A stretch of DNA of 64,000 nt. It comes from Tethya wilhelma (Eukaryota > Porifera > Demospongiae > Tethyida > Tethyidae). The position numbers and the translations under genes were made by a program. Each line of letters begins with the position of its first letter. The stretch's first letter is position 1. The notes beneath the pieces are model-generated. The model was not told the DNA's origin and made no database searches. It saw nothing but the letters and a program-made list of their open reading frames with translations. Shown in pieces: positions 10,555 through 23,100 of this stretch. The stretch spans positions 7,601,513 through 7,665,512 of the forward strand of contig CAXIPT010000002.1 of assembly GCA_964030475.1 (NCBI GenBank), written 5' to 3'.

Positions 10555-12160
10555 GGACAATCACTGGTAAGTGCCATATTTTGACATCAGTATTCGATTA
10601 CTGTACCTTGAACTCACATTATATTATTGTAAAAGTATTGAGAAGATTGATTGATACCAGCAGTGGTATTATCTGGAGCTGAATTGGCATTAGTATGGTT
10701 CAGAGAAGATTCGCTAATACATTCCTACCTATATTTATTGTTGAGCATGTTTCTGTGATTATTCCAGAGCAATAATTAAGGACACTCATTTGTCGATAGA
10801 GTCAATTCAGCTGTTGGCTTCAAGTATTGTAAACCCACCAGGTAATACTAGAATCCGTTTCAAGCCTTTTTTAGGTTAGAAATGGTCTATAAGTGGCCTC
10901 TAAAAGAGTCTAAAACTTGATTTAGTGTCGGTATACCTTCATCATGAATGGACATAATGATACCCACAAAAAATTGCAAAACCATGCACACAGATTTTCA
11001 GCAATAAATACACCATGCACAAACAGTGTGTACCAGGCCCTTTTTTGGGCCTGGGACTGAAGCAAGGGAGGGAGCATGACACCACCAAGCGGCGAAATTC
11101 TAACCTTTACCCAAGCTAGTTGTGTTACTAAATATAGAGCCACATGATTGTGTGTTGACCATGGCACAAGGCCAGAGCAAGGTGAAAAAAAAAACCTCTG
11201 GTCACATTCATCCACGCAATGTAAACTAGTTGACAAGAGCTTTTCTTGTTGGAGTAGAGATCGTCCTGGAAGCTTGGTTCTGATTTTGAGCTTTCCTCTT
11301 TCTGCCAGTAGCCTTGGCCATCTCTGTCAGCTACTGGCAGTATAAAAGTTCCTCAAATTTTTTTTTGAAGTATGCTTTACGTGCTAACACAACCAACTGA
11401 AGGTAAAATAGCTACAAGTTCTTTCTCGTGCACTATCTGTAACTCTTGTCTTCATCTCTGTCAGAGTATTCGAGTATTAGCTATAGGCCACATGATTCTA
11501 TATTTTATTAGTACAGTCTACACTAAGACCCGGGTATCGACCGTGATCGAAATCATGTACTTTGGCCACTCCTACAAACATGAATTACATAACATTTTAA
11601 CTGCACGTGATCATTATACGTAAGAAAGTTGTTAAAAATTTAACGTACGCGAAATAACTGAAAATGAGAAGTCCCGTTCACATACACACCAAAGAAAGTC
11701 AAAACTCAAATATTTGCAATGTAGTTGACAATTGAAGTTCTTTTGAAGAGTCTGATGAAACAATCCCGACTTCTTTACCATGAAATACGAAGGACAACTG
11801 CGTGGTTACTAAGAACACGCGCTTATTATTAACTAAAACCACACCCATTTGTGACGTCACGCAGGTAATTTGAGCTACCAAAAATGAACTTTTCCAAGAG
11901 TTTGTAAGTGAATAACATGACTCAAACGGAAGACTATTCTAGCAACCGTTGGAATTTTGAGAGTTCAATATGTAAATAATCTATGATCCAAAACTTATCT
12001 TGCTGTGACTTTTCGCATCAAGTTGTCCAGTGAACTGAACATTGAAGGGACAGGACTGTGGCTCAGAGTACATATGAGAATTGGACTGTCATCCAGTACA
12101 TAAAGAATATCAAGACTTCTCAATAGTTTTATTGAACTTTTCTAAGTTAAATTTATCCTA
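10555..12160. other. no recognisable gene; scattered repeat fragments
   Basis: Contains a small CCAGGCCC-TTTTTT-GGGCCTGG hairpin near 11035 and the words GGGAGGGAGC and CTAAGACCCGGGT shared with 7450-7550. Reading frames are short and do not look coding. Confidence 0.45.
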
Positions 12161-13072
12161 TATGTGACCTGTCAAGCGAAAACCTGACGTTTGGGAATTT
12201 CCGCGAATTTTGAGTTAGCTATTCCACGTATATCTAGGCCTTCTCAGGAAGCGCATATCAAAATTTGATGCGCATAGCTATAGTAGTTTTCCAGATATAG
12301 CTGTTGCAAGCAGCCCTGCCTCCACTAGTGGCTTCCTAGAAAAACGGTTGTAAAGTTGTTGCTAGGTAAACTATGGGCGGTCCGTATACTCTCCGTATCT
12401 TAATTAGATCATGTACAGTACATGCTGAATATTACCACAAACAGCCACGTGGCCAGTTTAATTATTTAGTGAGAAGCGAGTAGCTAGGAAAGAAGACCCA
12501 GGAGAAGGCTTACTGGACTCTGGAGGTAAGCGCTTGCTAGTAAAGTGGTAGTTTCTAGGTAGAGTAAGTTCTAGGAACTAAGATAAACCTCAGAATAACC
12601 TGTATGCGATCGCGTACAGGGTGAGGCAACACCCACGAGCAGAAAGCTGCTCTATGTGGGCGCTTGAATTAGGCAAGCATATCAGAAGCTTTAGCTGATC
12701 TCTCTGTGCATGTGCTATACCAAAATTCTGTAAACAAAAGCCTATAAAGCAGAAATTACACTGAACAATAATTCATTTTTAAGAGCAGCTGCCTAGCTCA
12801 TTAATATTCGCTACGGTCTGTTGCACAGCATAGCAACTGTTCTCCGTGTTAGCAACTAAATAGAAAAGAACTAGGCTGGTATTACCGTCTATATCTCTGC
12901 AACTGAAGCAGCTCCACCCCTCAAATTTTGCGTGGAGCATGCTGAAATGTAGCGCAACCCATCCGTGCAGTAAAAAAAATTTCGCGCAAAAACGCGAATT
13001 AAACTAAAACCGCATTTTACTCGAAAAACAATAATTTCCCAAACGTCAGGTTTTCGCTTGACAGGTCACATA
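12161..13072. mobile_element. ~910-bp TIR element, non-autonomous
   Basis: Left end TATGTGACCTGTCAAGCGAA and right end its inverse, ending GACAGGTCACATA. The TIRs are about 38 bp (through AACCTGACGTTTGGGAA). The ends sit in TA-rich sequence compatible with a TA target duplication. The interior has no coding frame. Confidence 0.75.
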
Positions 13073-13378
13073 TATGAGTATTTCTGAATGTAGCTATTCA
13101 ACTGCCAAGAAACAATCACCTGAAATAGTTAAAATTTCATGATTTTCAGTGGTTGCTTATTCAGTATGATCTTGGGTAGGTTACTAATTTTTTATATAAA
13201 AATGTAGCAATGGTTGTGTAGTATAATCACTAGAAATATGAAGACTGGAGCATGTTTCGCATCAAGTTGTCCGGTGACCTCTAGTTGGCTCATTCTGAAA
13301 CTTTCAGCTGAAATCTGGACTCACCACAGACCAACAACCACAGAGGAGCTCGTTTCTGGAGTATGTAGGGCTTGTTTA

Positions 13379-14359
13379 ATCCTTGTTTAACAATATTTTA
13401 TAATTTATAAGTGTTGTACATCTACTGAATTGGTATAAGAGTAGTTGGAGTACAGTAACTAAAATTCAATTTTTCCTCCCGTATATCCCTGTACATTTGA
13501 TTTACCGGAAGTAATCAGCCACGTAACCCGGGTCTTAGCGTAGACTGAGTAGCACGACTAGCATGAGTAAAAGAATGAATTTTAATTAAATACGTAGTCG
13601 TGTCACGCTCCCTCCCTCTCCCTTTTTTCTCATTATGCGCTCCTGTCAAGATCAAATTTTACCTATGGTCAATGGTCAAAAAAGAAATTTAAACAGTAAG
13701 ATCTTGACTGCAGTCATGGGTGCAAGTACTATTATAAGTGACTGGCAGTTGCCACCCCTTGAACTATTTTGATACCTGGTTGCTCTTCTTAGGAGGTGAA
13801 TACTTTCTTAAATTATCATAGTTTAACATTAAGGCGAGTAAAACTTATGATACAGCTTTTGCCTACAACTGACTGAGATGTGTGTTGCACTTCAGTTTCA
13901 AGCAGACCAGCTACACAACAGTTGCAGCACGTACCGCACTTGAACTCAAATTAATGTGATTTGTATAGTGAATTATGAAAAAATGAGAACAAACAAGTAA
14001 AAGAAAACATTGGAAATGTAATGAGACACAGGAATGGCTATGTTGTAAAAGGAAAGCAAACAAGATGGAATGGCTGTTAGAGTGCATGTGTAAGTAACTC
14101 TTCCTGTGGGCAAAATGAGAGACTCAAATTTGGAAAGGCAGTGTTACATGCAGTCCATACAAGAAGAATTCTGCACACACTCTAACAGCCATTCCATCTT
14201 GTTTGCTTTCTTTTTACCATTTAGCCATTCCTATGTTTCGTTATAATTATTTCCAATGTTTTTTTTTTCAAGTACTAAGTTGTTGTTATGTGTGGCTGAC
14301 ATGTATGCTATCCACTTTCGTCTACTGAGACCCTGGGAAATGCTGACATAAAATAAACA
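13379..14359. repeat. inverted-repeat arm 2, ends at an N
   Basis: Reverse complement of 6714-7694. It ends directly before N 14360. Reversing the contig 7696-14359 would make this arm overlap the end of the preceding contig exactly. Confidence 0.85.
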
Positions 14360-14360
14360 N

Positions 14361-15260
14361 ACTTCATTTTTATGCCCAACTCTTGGCCAGCAGGTTATAT
14401 ACCTGTCTATTATAGTTTACTCCATTGCTTAGCCAAATAATTATTATAATAGTGAACCAATGCAATAATTATGATAAGCTATGGTACTATTATAGTGTAC
14501 AGATTATTGCAACACGACACTGAAAAATCCATATGAGGGTTAAAAAATAAAAATGAAGTAGTCATGTGCCGAAACTGAGACCCTACCTTGTTCCAATACT
14601 TTTTACCGCACTGCCCATTCCTACACTACTTATTTTTTCAAAATTTTTACTACTTGCAGGAGAATGCCAGTACGTATGCATGACATTGTGCATATGTGGG
14701 GTGAGCCTGAGTGATCACAGCATTAAGTGTATTGAATTGAATGATGAGTGAGACTGAATGAACACAAGTGTCAGAATGGTTTTGAGTACAATTAAGTGAA
14801 ATGGTATGAATCAAGCTCTTAATTGTGAGCAATTGAGACTGTATACGATTGTAGAGTCTATATTTTTTGAATTTCAATTGATGGCTCTATCTCTTCAAAT
14901 TTTCTCTCTTTTAAGCAAACCTATAATATTACAAGTAGTAAAAATATCAAAAAAAAAAAGTAGTGTAGGAATGGGCAGTACTGTAAAAGTATGACTACTT
15001 CATTTTCATTCTTGATCCCTCATAGCTAATCATCGTAAACAGATCAAAGAATGATCTGCACTTGAATAGTTTATCAGTATCACATTAATTTATTACATTA
15101 ATTCCTGCCAGTCTTATCACTCGGTTATAAAGTGCAATAAAGTATAGCAGACAGCCCTGGATTAGAATGCAAGCTGAGACTTGGGCGCAAAAAATGAAGT
15201 AGTCATGTGCCGAAATTGAGACCATTCCTTGTTCCAATACATTTTTACATCACTGTCCAT
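14361..15260. repeat. half of a repeat A, then a second repeat A
   Basis: 14361-14656 is the centre and right arm of repeat A, beginning immediately after N 14360. 14932-15260 holds a left arm (CAAGTAGTAAAAATATC) and an inverted right arm, a second and more diverged copy. About 275 bp of sequence with no recognisable feature lies between. Confidence 0.7.
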
Positions 15261-15310
15261 GTGGGAGTAAGGATTAGCCAGGTATATGGATCATGCATGC
15301 ATGTTGAAGA

Positions 15311-15558
15311 CAAGTATACCACGCAATAAAACGAAATTCGGCCATGAGCATGCATAATGTTATGTACAATAATTTTGCATGCACTCAGCTAGTTGAATTA
15401 CATCATAGCATATCACTATACATGCAAGCATTTCAATGGAATGCAGCTTCTGTCTGTCATCGTTATGATGTAATTCAACTAGCTGCGTGCATGCAAAATT
15501 ATTGTACATAACATTATGCATGCTCGTGGCCGAATTTTGTTTTATTGCATGTATGATG
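15311..15558. mobile_element. hairpin MITE, ~80-bp arms
   Basis: The left arm begins GCAATAAAACGAAATTCGGC and runs through GCTAGTTGAATTACATCAT. The right arm is its inverse and ends GAATTTTGTTTTATTGC. About 60 bp of loop. Non-coding. Confidence 0.75.
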
Positions 15559-15839
15559 ACTAGCACAAACTGAGGCTCACTTAGAGCATTATTGCATGTA
15601 TTTTGACCACGGTCACATACAGTACACATAATATTATACGTAATATTATATAATAATATTATCGGTCCCCTGCATGTTTGTATGGGCACCAGATCAGACT
15701 GTGCAATAGACTAATTAATTTTGTCACAGCATCAGTGATGTGAAAACACGATGTCGTAATTATAATTGTAATATAATATACGTACTTCTATTTTTTTCCC
15801 CTCCACCTTGCACACACTTTTTCTGCTCTGTGCAAACAG

Positions 15840-18010
15840 CTTCTCTTCAGAGTCACTGTCTCTTTAAGATAGTTCAACAGTTTGAACACTATCCTCATGA
15901 AATGCTTGCTAATGTACCTACCAAATTGCGTCGTCTTATTCTGGTTCATTTACCTGTAGCAGACTTAGGCAAGCTAACTGGTACCTGCATCTTTGAGGGG
16001 ATTGAAGCTGAAGAAATCTGGAAACATATTTATCTTGAAAATGTTCCCAGATACTTTGAAGTGTTAGAGTGCTTTTCGATTGAGATATCTGTAATTGATG
16101 AAGCTCGGAAGATACTTGAAGAGAAGTGTTCAACGTTCAGAGAGAAATACCTTTCAATTCTTTCCAACATAATAGTGAATTGTGCACGTCCATCTAGCCT
16201 TGCAAAAAAGATAGATGATGGTTGTATGTGTTTTGTAGATGCTTCAGCTTCCATTTCAAAGAATTGTCCCATGGACATTGTGTACACTTTGATAGCTGGA
16301 GAAAAGGTGCAAGGTATTGCTAATATAGCTTGCTCCCATGCAGAAACAGATGGTAATTTATATGATGGATATTTTACTGCTGTAGTAGATTATAGAATAC
16401 GCAAGACTGATGTCCTCCTACCACACAACTATGAATCGTACTATTTTCAAACAATAGGACACTACAAGTATGTTCCCACTCGCTATCAGACTGAGTCCAT
16501 GGCCACTGGTAACAGCGCAAAAAAATATCTCTCAGATGAAGCTGCAATCAGTCTACTGATCAATGAGTGTGGCTACTCACCCAAACACATGATTCTGTCT
16601 GCTTCTGCTTTTGGCTCAAAACGATGGAATCTAGGTTTATTGCAAACATTTCTTTCTTGCCTTGAATCTCTGAAGCTACTATTTAGTGGGTACACAAGCA
16701 GTCTGAAGGGAGCTGAAAATTTGCTCATTGCTGTTTTGTCAAGCTCAAAGCCAGTGATATTGTCTTTAGTTATTGAGACAGTTTATTATGACCTTGGTGT
16801 TCTTTTTCAATATTGCAACATGGGCAGCGATAATCTTCTTCACTTTAATTCAGATTATTTTAATACGTTGAATAATGAATCTGATATTGATTCTGAAGAA
16901 GAATGTATAGAAATTGAACTTGTCAAAATGGACAGATATTTATTACTTCTTTTATCACCCACGCTGACAGTAAATCCCATGAACACACTACAGAAGCTCT
17001 CTCTACATAACGTTATAATAGATTCTAAGGGGGCTTTCCACAATCTTGAAAAGATCATTAGAAGCCAACCATCTCTCACTTCCTTTTCACTTCACATATG
17101 TACATTTGCTGAGCTTGACCTCAATGATTTTTCATTCATTGATGCTCTCATTTCTGTCTTTGGCACTCAAAGCTTTGAAAAAATTGAGCTTACCAAAGTT
17201 ATTTTGCCTCAAGTGTTGTTGCAAAGGTTAATTGATGGATTTTTTCGATCATTTTCACCTACTAATATAGCCTGTGGAACACACTGTCATGGGCATACCC
17301 GGGCTCTCATTTATAAAGGTCAGGTGGTAGTTGATAATAAACGGTTACAGTCAAACCGTAGCACATTACCCGAAATCAAGTTGAGACTAGAGCTCTCCCC
17401 AAGTACTTGTTTGAAACCGCATCATCTCTTGCCACTAACTCAAGCTCTCCAATTAGATACTTGCAGTAGTAATATTTTAAAGTTCTATTTTTACAACCAA
17501 CTGTTTGACTGTATATGCATTCAAACAAACACAAACCGCATTAAAGTGTATGCAAAGAGTTTGCCATTCAGTCAACTCTCTCAATTTCAGAGTAGCTGCA
17601 ACCTTACTAGAGATGATGTATTGGAGTTAAAAAGCCTCGAGTTTTTGTTTTGCAGTTGTCCGATTAACCCCAACTACATCTTAACTTTACTAAAGCAGCT
17701 AGTACTTGAACCAACAGCTCAGAGAGATCTGAAGGCAATCAAAGTCTTAGAACGTGTGATTGATCAAAATACTTTTAAGTGCCACTCCCCTTTCTCGTAC
17801 GAATCTGTTGCAAAGCTTTCTGATGCCTTATTCTCTCTGCCTGATATCAGTCGGCTCACTTTTGAAATCACATTAATACAGTTTAGAGGTGACCAAAATG
17901 AGGCCAAACTCATTGATTTGATACATAAGGGCTTGGAGAAGAGTGGTTGTGGACAAAAGCCAAAGAATATTAAGCTGAAATTGGCCATATGTGATAAAGC
18001 TGGGCCTTAG
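15840..18010 (+). CDS. VHL-box protein, candidate Elongin BC/Cul2 substrate receptor (LRRC41-like)
   Basis: One long exon, open for about 720 residues and ending in TAG at 18010. The frame is open further upstream to 15740, but a pyrimidine-rich tract ending GCAAACAG at 15839 looks like a splice acceptor, so the first exon lies upstream and is not identified. Right after the acceptor comes SLQSHCLFKI, an exact fit to the BC-box pattern (S/T/P)LxxxCxxxI. About 14 residues later VPTKLRRLI fits the Cul2-box pattern. Then comes an F-box/LRRC41-like stretch (LPVADLGKLTGT...EEIWKHIY). The remainder is leucine-rich with irregular repeats (for example NTLQKLSLHNVIID). By analogy with LRRC41, ZYG11 and PRAME-type receptors it would bind Elongin B/C and a cullin and present substrates for ubiquitination. 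The box motifs are visible; the substrate is unknown. Confidence 0.6.
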
Positions 18011-18439
18011 AGTCTGCCAATCAAAATTTGTTAATGTTGAGTTGGCCAAGAAATTGAAATCATGACTTGAATTTAGGACTTTATCAGCAAAGGATAGGCT
18101 GTATCATTGTATGTGTAATAGTTGTCATGCTGTATTTTTGTTATTTTCTAGCTATAATATATTACTGTTTCTATTATTATTTTTGTGTGTGTTATGATCA
18201 GCATAATTATAAGCAATGTACGTATTCAATAATTATACTTTTGCCACTATAATATTATAATGATGAATGCTTTATTCAAGGATAGTCTCTTAGACTACGT
18301 TGCTAATTCTACTTTTGATTTGCCAACTTTTACCACAATATCTCACTTAACTAACAATATTAATAGAGCTAAACAAGCTGGGTGGTCTGCTAGACAGATG
18401 TGAAGCAAGTCCATTCGTTTACTGAGATATTTTACAAAT

Positions 18440-18990
18440 TATATACATCAGCTTGACACCAAGCTCACTAAGTGTAGTATCTTATCTTCTCAACATTACC
18501 AATCTTACAAAACAAGACTTCAAGTCAACAAAAATGATATCGCCTGATCCAGTTCGTATTTGTGTCTGTAAAAACAACCAACCAGACTGTAGTTATTATC
18601 CTCAAGCAAATCGTGCTAGAAAGGGAGAAAAAGTTACAGTGTCACTTGTTGCACTCGACTATGTGAACAACTCGATAGCAAATAGCACAATACATGCATG
18701 CATAAATTTGTATCACTATAGTGCATGGTAAAGGACCGTATAGTCAACAGACCAATGTAGATGGTAATTGTACTGATTTGACTTACAAATTAACTTCCTT
18801 AACAAATGCATCTGAGAAGCCTCATCAGTCTATGCAGATGGCCCATGTATGAATGCTGGGATATCCATGCACAGCAAATTGCACTGTATTCAATAAACCC
18901 GGCCTGTCCTATTAGGTTTCAACAGTCTTGAATGTTGTGAATGTCATACTAAGCTTTACCCCAAATACATATCCATACTGCTCAATTATC
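18440..18990 (+). pseudogene. extracellular fragment of a sponge cysteine-rich membrane receptor
   Basis: Pieces of one protein family are readable in shifting frames: STKMISPDPVRICVCKNN, then RARKGEKVTVSLVALDYV, then NCTDLTYKLTSL, then YADGPCMNAGIS, then GFNSLECCECH. Frameshifts and stops separate them (for example TAA near 18896). This is the ectodomain type that, in the sponge and choanoflagellate proteins I know, precedes a multi-pass membrane region. No membrane segments remain. A relative with that membrane region lies at 58239-60067. Confidence 0.65.
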
Positions 18991-19531
18991 GAGAAACTGT
19001 TCAAAGAAAAGATAATGCATGGTTTTAATTCTTACATAAAATTTATAGTACTGCATGGTTACCAAGGTTACCACCATNCAACCCTCAGCTAGCAGAAGAA
19101 CTGGAAAAAAAGTACTGTTATTAGACTCTATATAGCCATGCAGCGAAACTGTGCAATTAAGTTTACTGGATTTTTTTTAATCATTATACATATAGGCTCC
19201 TCCTTATTTATTATCATTAACATGATAAATCTTCAGTTAGAGAATCCACATGCTGTTGTTATAATATTGTTTGTGTAATATACACAACTGTAATCCATGG
19301 TTGTGAGCTGAACTCCATGGACCCTGCCTGTATAGGCAATTATTATGGCATAATAAAAATTATAATTATGACCTGCATTTTGATAATAGGAAAATATATA
19401 CCTGCATGAGACTATCCCTATTTTTTTGGCAAAAATTCTAAATAATGTTTTAACTATTGACAACCATTCTAAATTTTCAAGCACCTCAACAATCTCCTAT
19501 TTGTCTTTCTTTCGCTATTCAATCTGCTCTT
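18991..19531. other. no recognisable gene; contains N 19078
   Basis: AT-rich sequence with no convincing frame. The N at 19078 may mark a contig join. Confidence 0.4.
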
Positions 19532-19540
19532 GGTTGAAGC

Positions 19541-19578
19541 AGGAGCTTATGAGCGCTTCGCAGCACTCATAAGCTCCT
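19541..19578. mobile_element. ultra-short 38-bp hairpin with 9-bp direct repeats
   Basis: 17-nt arms starting AGGAGCTTATGAG and ending CTCATAAGCTCCT, with one mismatch, close on a 4-nt loop (TCGC). GGTTGAAGC is present at 19532-19540 and again at 19579-19587. Removing the hairpin and one repeat leaves a continuous sequence. This is the footprint of insertion with a 9-bp duplication. Confidence 0.7.
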
Positions 19579-20120
19579 GGTTGAAGCTATCAAAGTTAAT
19601 CCTGTGTCTTACACACAAGAGAATTTCCACTCGTTACTTTACTGATTCCGTAAAAGCTGACTCATGTGCAATACTCCCAGCCTTCTCTCGCTTCTCTTTG
19701 CTCCATCTCTATATACTAGCAACTGAACATAGCTGACCTTTGTAAACGGTATCAGTTTTTTGATACTCAAATTGAATATCTTAACTATAATAATTACAAT
19801 AACAATAATAATATTATTATAGGCTTTGTTTGAAGATCGATATTCAGCTTCATTTGTGAGTAACAATGCATGTCTTTTTTTTGCTTAACATATTCATCCA
19901 TCTTTAAAAACTCTTCCAGTAACTCTTGAAATTCAACTATTATAGCCCATTGTCCAAAACATCTAATCAAGTTAGGTTAGAGTGGTGAATTGTTGAATCT
20001 GAATTAAGATGTCTGCATGAGGAATGTTGGCTTCTCTGATGGTGGTCATAACCGTGTTGGAGTGAGATGCATCAATGCTGCATGATTGCACGAGCAATTC
20101 CGTTCAAGTGAGGTACGCTT

Positions 20121-23100
20121 TTAGACATGAAGAACTGCATTAACAATTGTGAGCTTCACTGGTGGAGCTCTCAGAGCCTCAACTAGCCCAGCCCATGTTG
20201 GAGGAGGTTTGGACCTCTCCAGCCATTCCTTGAGCATGGCAGTGAAGCAGTCCTTCACCACATAGCGGTTGGATCCCTGGATGTCATCCAGGGAAGAGAT
20301 GCTGATGTTCAGTTGAATCCCGACATTATACCATTCTGATCGGACGTTCCAGAGAGCAGTTTGGACAGTCTTCAAATCTTTGACACAGAGACCACCTGAA
20401 TATGCAGTGATGCACGAGAAGTGAGCATGCATAGCTCTATACATGCAACAAGTGCATGTCTTCTTCATTAGCTAAAATTCACTAAATTTTGTTTCTGCCT
20501 ATTAATTGTAGGTTTCCTGTGAAAATTCCAAATCACTGACACTAACATACAATGCTATACTGACAAAATTATGATCAGCAATCAATTTTTATACCTTTGT
20601 CTGTTTCTCTACTTTTCATCTGTTCTAATTCCATTCTAGAGAGTCCATCATTATGATGATCAGTCAATGGTTTGTGGCACACACTCAACTGTGATAGAAT
20701 AAAAGTATAAATAAAATAGAAAAGTATAATGGACATTGTTCGTAACTATGTACATGCATGCATGATCAGGTGTGCCATAACTAACTTCACTTTGTCTTTG
20801 AATCAAGTGTTGAACTTGAACTTGTTCTTGTTGAACACTGTAAGGAGCACCTACAATGTACAATCAATCGATCACAAATAAATCATGTATTTATCAGCCA
20901 GTTCTAATAATATTGCATGACAGTGAAGAAAAAGAATTTACCTAACATTGGTAAATGATCAGGGTAGTAGTAACCCCCACTGGATGGAGAAATACACTTC
21001 ACATCAACCTAAAGGTTACAAGATCAATTGGTCAATTTTGTTAGAAGTCAGTATTATCAGAGTCTATCATCATGTGCCTACCTTTCCTCAGGGGCATTAA
21101 GGCATGACTGTGTTAATTCAGTTTTTCAAGATAAAAATTGCATATCTGCCCTTAGGTAGCATTGTTGAATACCAAACTTGGTATGTGGATTTAACTTAGT
21201 AATTTTCAAGTTTTCCTTGAGTTTAGTGGTCATGTGACAATAAATATGCGCATAATTCAAGGTTGTATATTGAGTTTTTTTGGTGCTGGAGGAGTTGAAC
21301 TTCCAAGGATGGTATCAAGTTAATATTTTGTGAACATGTTAACTAAATTAATTATTAATTAACTACCCGAGCGCATAATTAATTAGCGCATAATTAATGA
21401 GTTATGGAGAAAAATAATTTTAAAGATGGTGCTCTTTAATTAGAAATTTGTCATAACTAATTAATTATGCACTAATTAATTATGCGCTCTGGTAGTTAAT
21501 TATTAATTAACTTAATTAACACATCACCCAAATATGGGGCCAATATCTCCATGGGAACCCTAACTCCTAGAACAAAAGGAGAAAATGCTTAATTATGCAA
21601 TTATTCGAGGTCACATGACTATCAAACTTTGTGTGGACGTTACAATCCTTGATATGTACCATGTCTTTGAGTTTGATATTGTATGCTCATTCTTGGATTG
21701 AAATATTTTGATTTCAATTTTAATTAGGCCTTAATATGCAAACCATGCCTTAATGTACCTGAGTCCTTGGTAGCCTAGTCTACAATTTGTTCTCCTTTTA
21801 GTAGCATCCCATAAAACTTCTACTGGAGCAGCACCAGCCTGATTTTGTGTGCATAAACAAATCTATTATAGTTACTGTAGAGATCTAAATGTTTGTGGCA
21901 AATATTTTCGTGAATTATGTGACATGATAATTATATAGCCTGTACAAAAATTAGTACATATTAGTGTAGTGAAAGCCATAAAAACTTTCTCTGTCATTCT
22001 ATCACATCATGTTCACCTAATTTTATTATACCATGCAGGCTCTCACTCTTTACACAAGGACAATATCAGCCTGGTACATGCAGGGAAAGAGGCTAAGAGA
22101 TGGTACCTGATGAATCATGAATGACTGCTTGTCCTTTGAATCATTAGCCTCTGAATCACTGACAACTCCGGTTTCTCCTTCACCACCTAACAATTGAGAT
22201 CAGCACAGGAGTGTAGTAAACAGGATGCTTTCATTTGTTCATAACTCAAATAGGCTTTATAATCAAAATTAATAATAACTGAAATCAAAATCAAATTGGT
22301 ACTCTTCACAAATCCATTGTGTAGTTTATTGTTCTATAATATTATGTACCATCATTGTCTCCATGGTTCCAGTCTGGTCCTCTCACAACCATTGCTCCTG
22401 GGAAGATCCCTTTGGCCTGCAGTCTCCTAGCACCAGCTCTGGGCGGCAACTGGACACTAATGGCATGGGACATACCATGCATGGAATCGGTCACAATAAA
22501 CTATTATTGTCTGATATGACCAGGCCAAAAACTTGAACATGTGTATCTATACTAAGTGCACAGGAAAATTATTATTTGATGAACAATTAACTCTAGCACC
22601 AAAAACAAACCAAAGAGTTTGATTTGCCATATTGGCAGTCCTTTTAGGTCACAGACAATACACTCAGTTTAGAGGGTTCTCTATTACTAGAGTCTTGCAG
22701 TTTGTTACAACATACCTCAAGGCCTTTGAAGGATAGTCATATCGTATAAATTTGTGTTCCAGTGAATCTTTCAGTGCTACCATTCCTTGGTGGTAGCAGT
22801 GAGAACAGAGGTCATAGTCCCAGCATTCACTGCACTTCCATCTCATCCCATGAATAGGGTGTTGACTGCACGAGTCACATGTCACTCTCCGGAAGACCAT
22901 ACCTATAAGAATGAGGATTAGACAGTACTAACTGTAACTGTAGCAAACTATACCTAGTTGATATAACAGTCACGCAACTATAACAAAACTTTAACAGTGG
23001 ATGATGAATTGCTTCATAAATAAAACAGCTTGAATAAAAAACACACCACGGTATTTTAGAGTCAAGTACTATGGTTACTATAAGAAGATCAATCCGTTAC

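Noticed and set aside
18453..18731. A 92-residue gene with cysteine-rich ectodomain sequence
   Set aside because: Family homology continues beyond the stop in other frames, so it is part of the pseudogene at 18440-18990.
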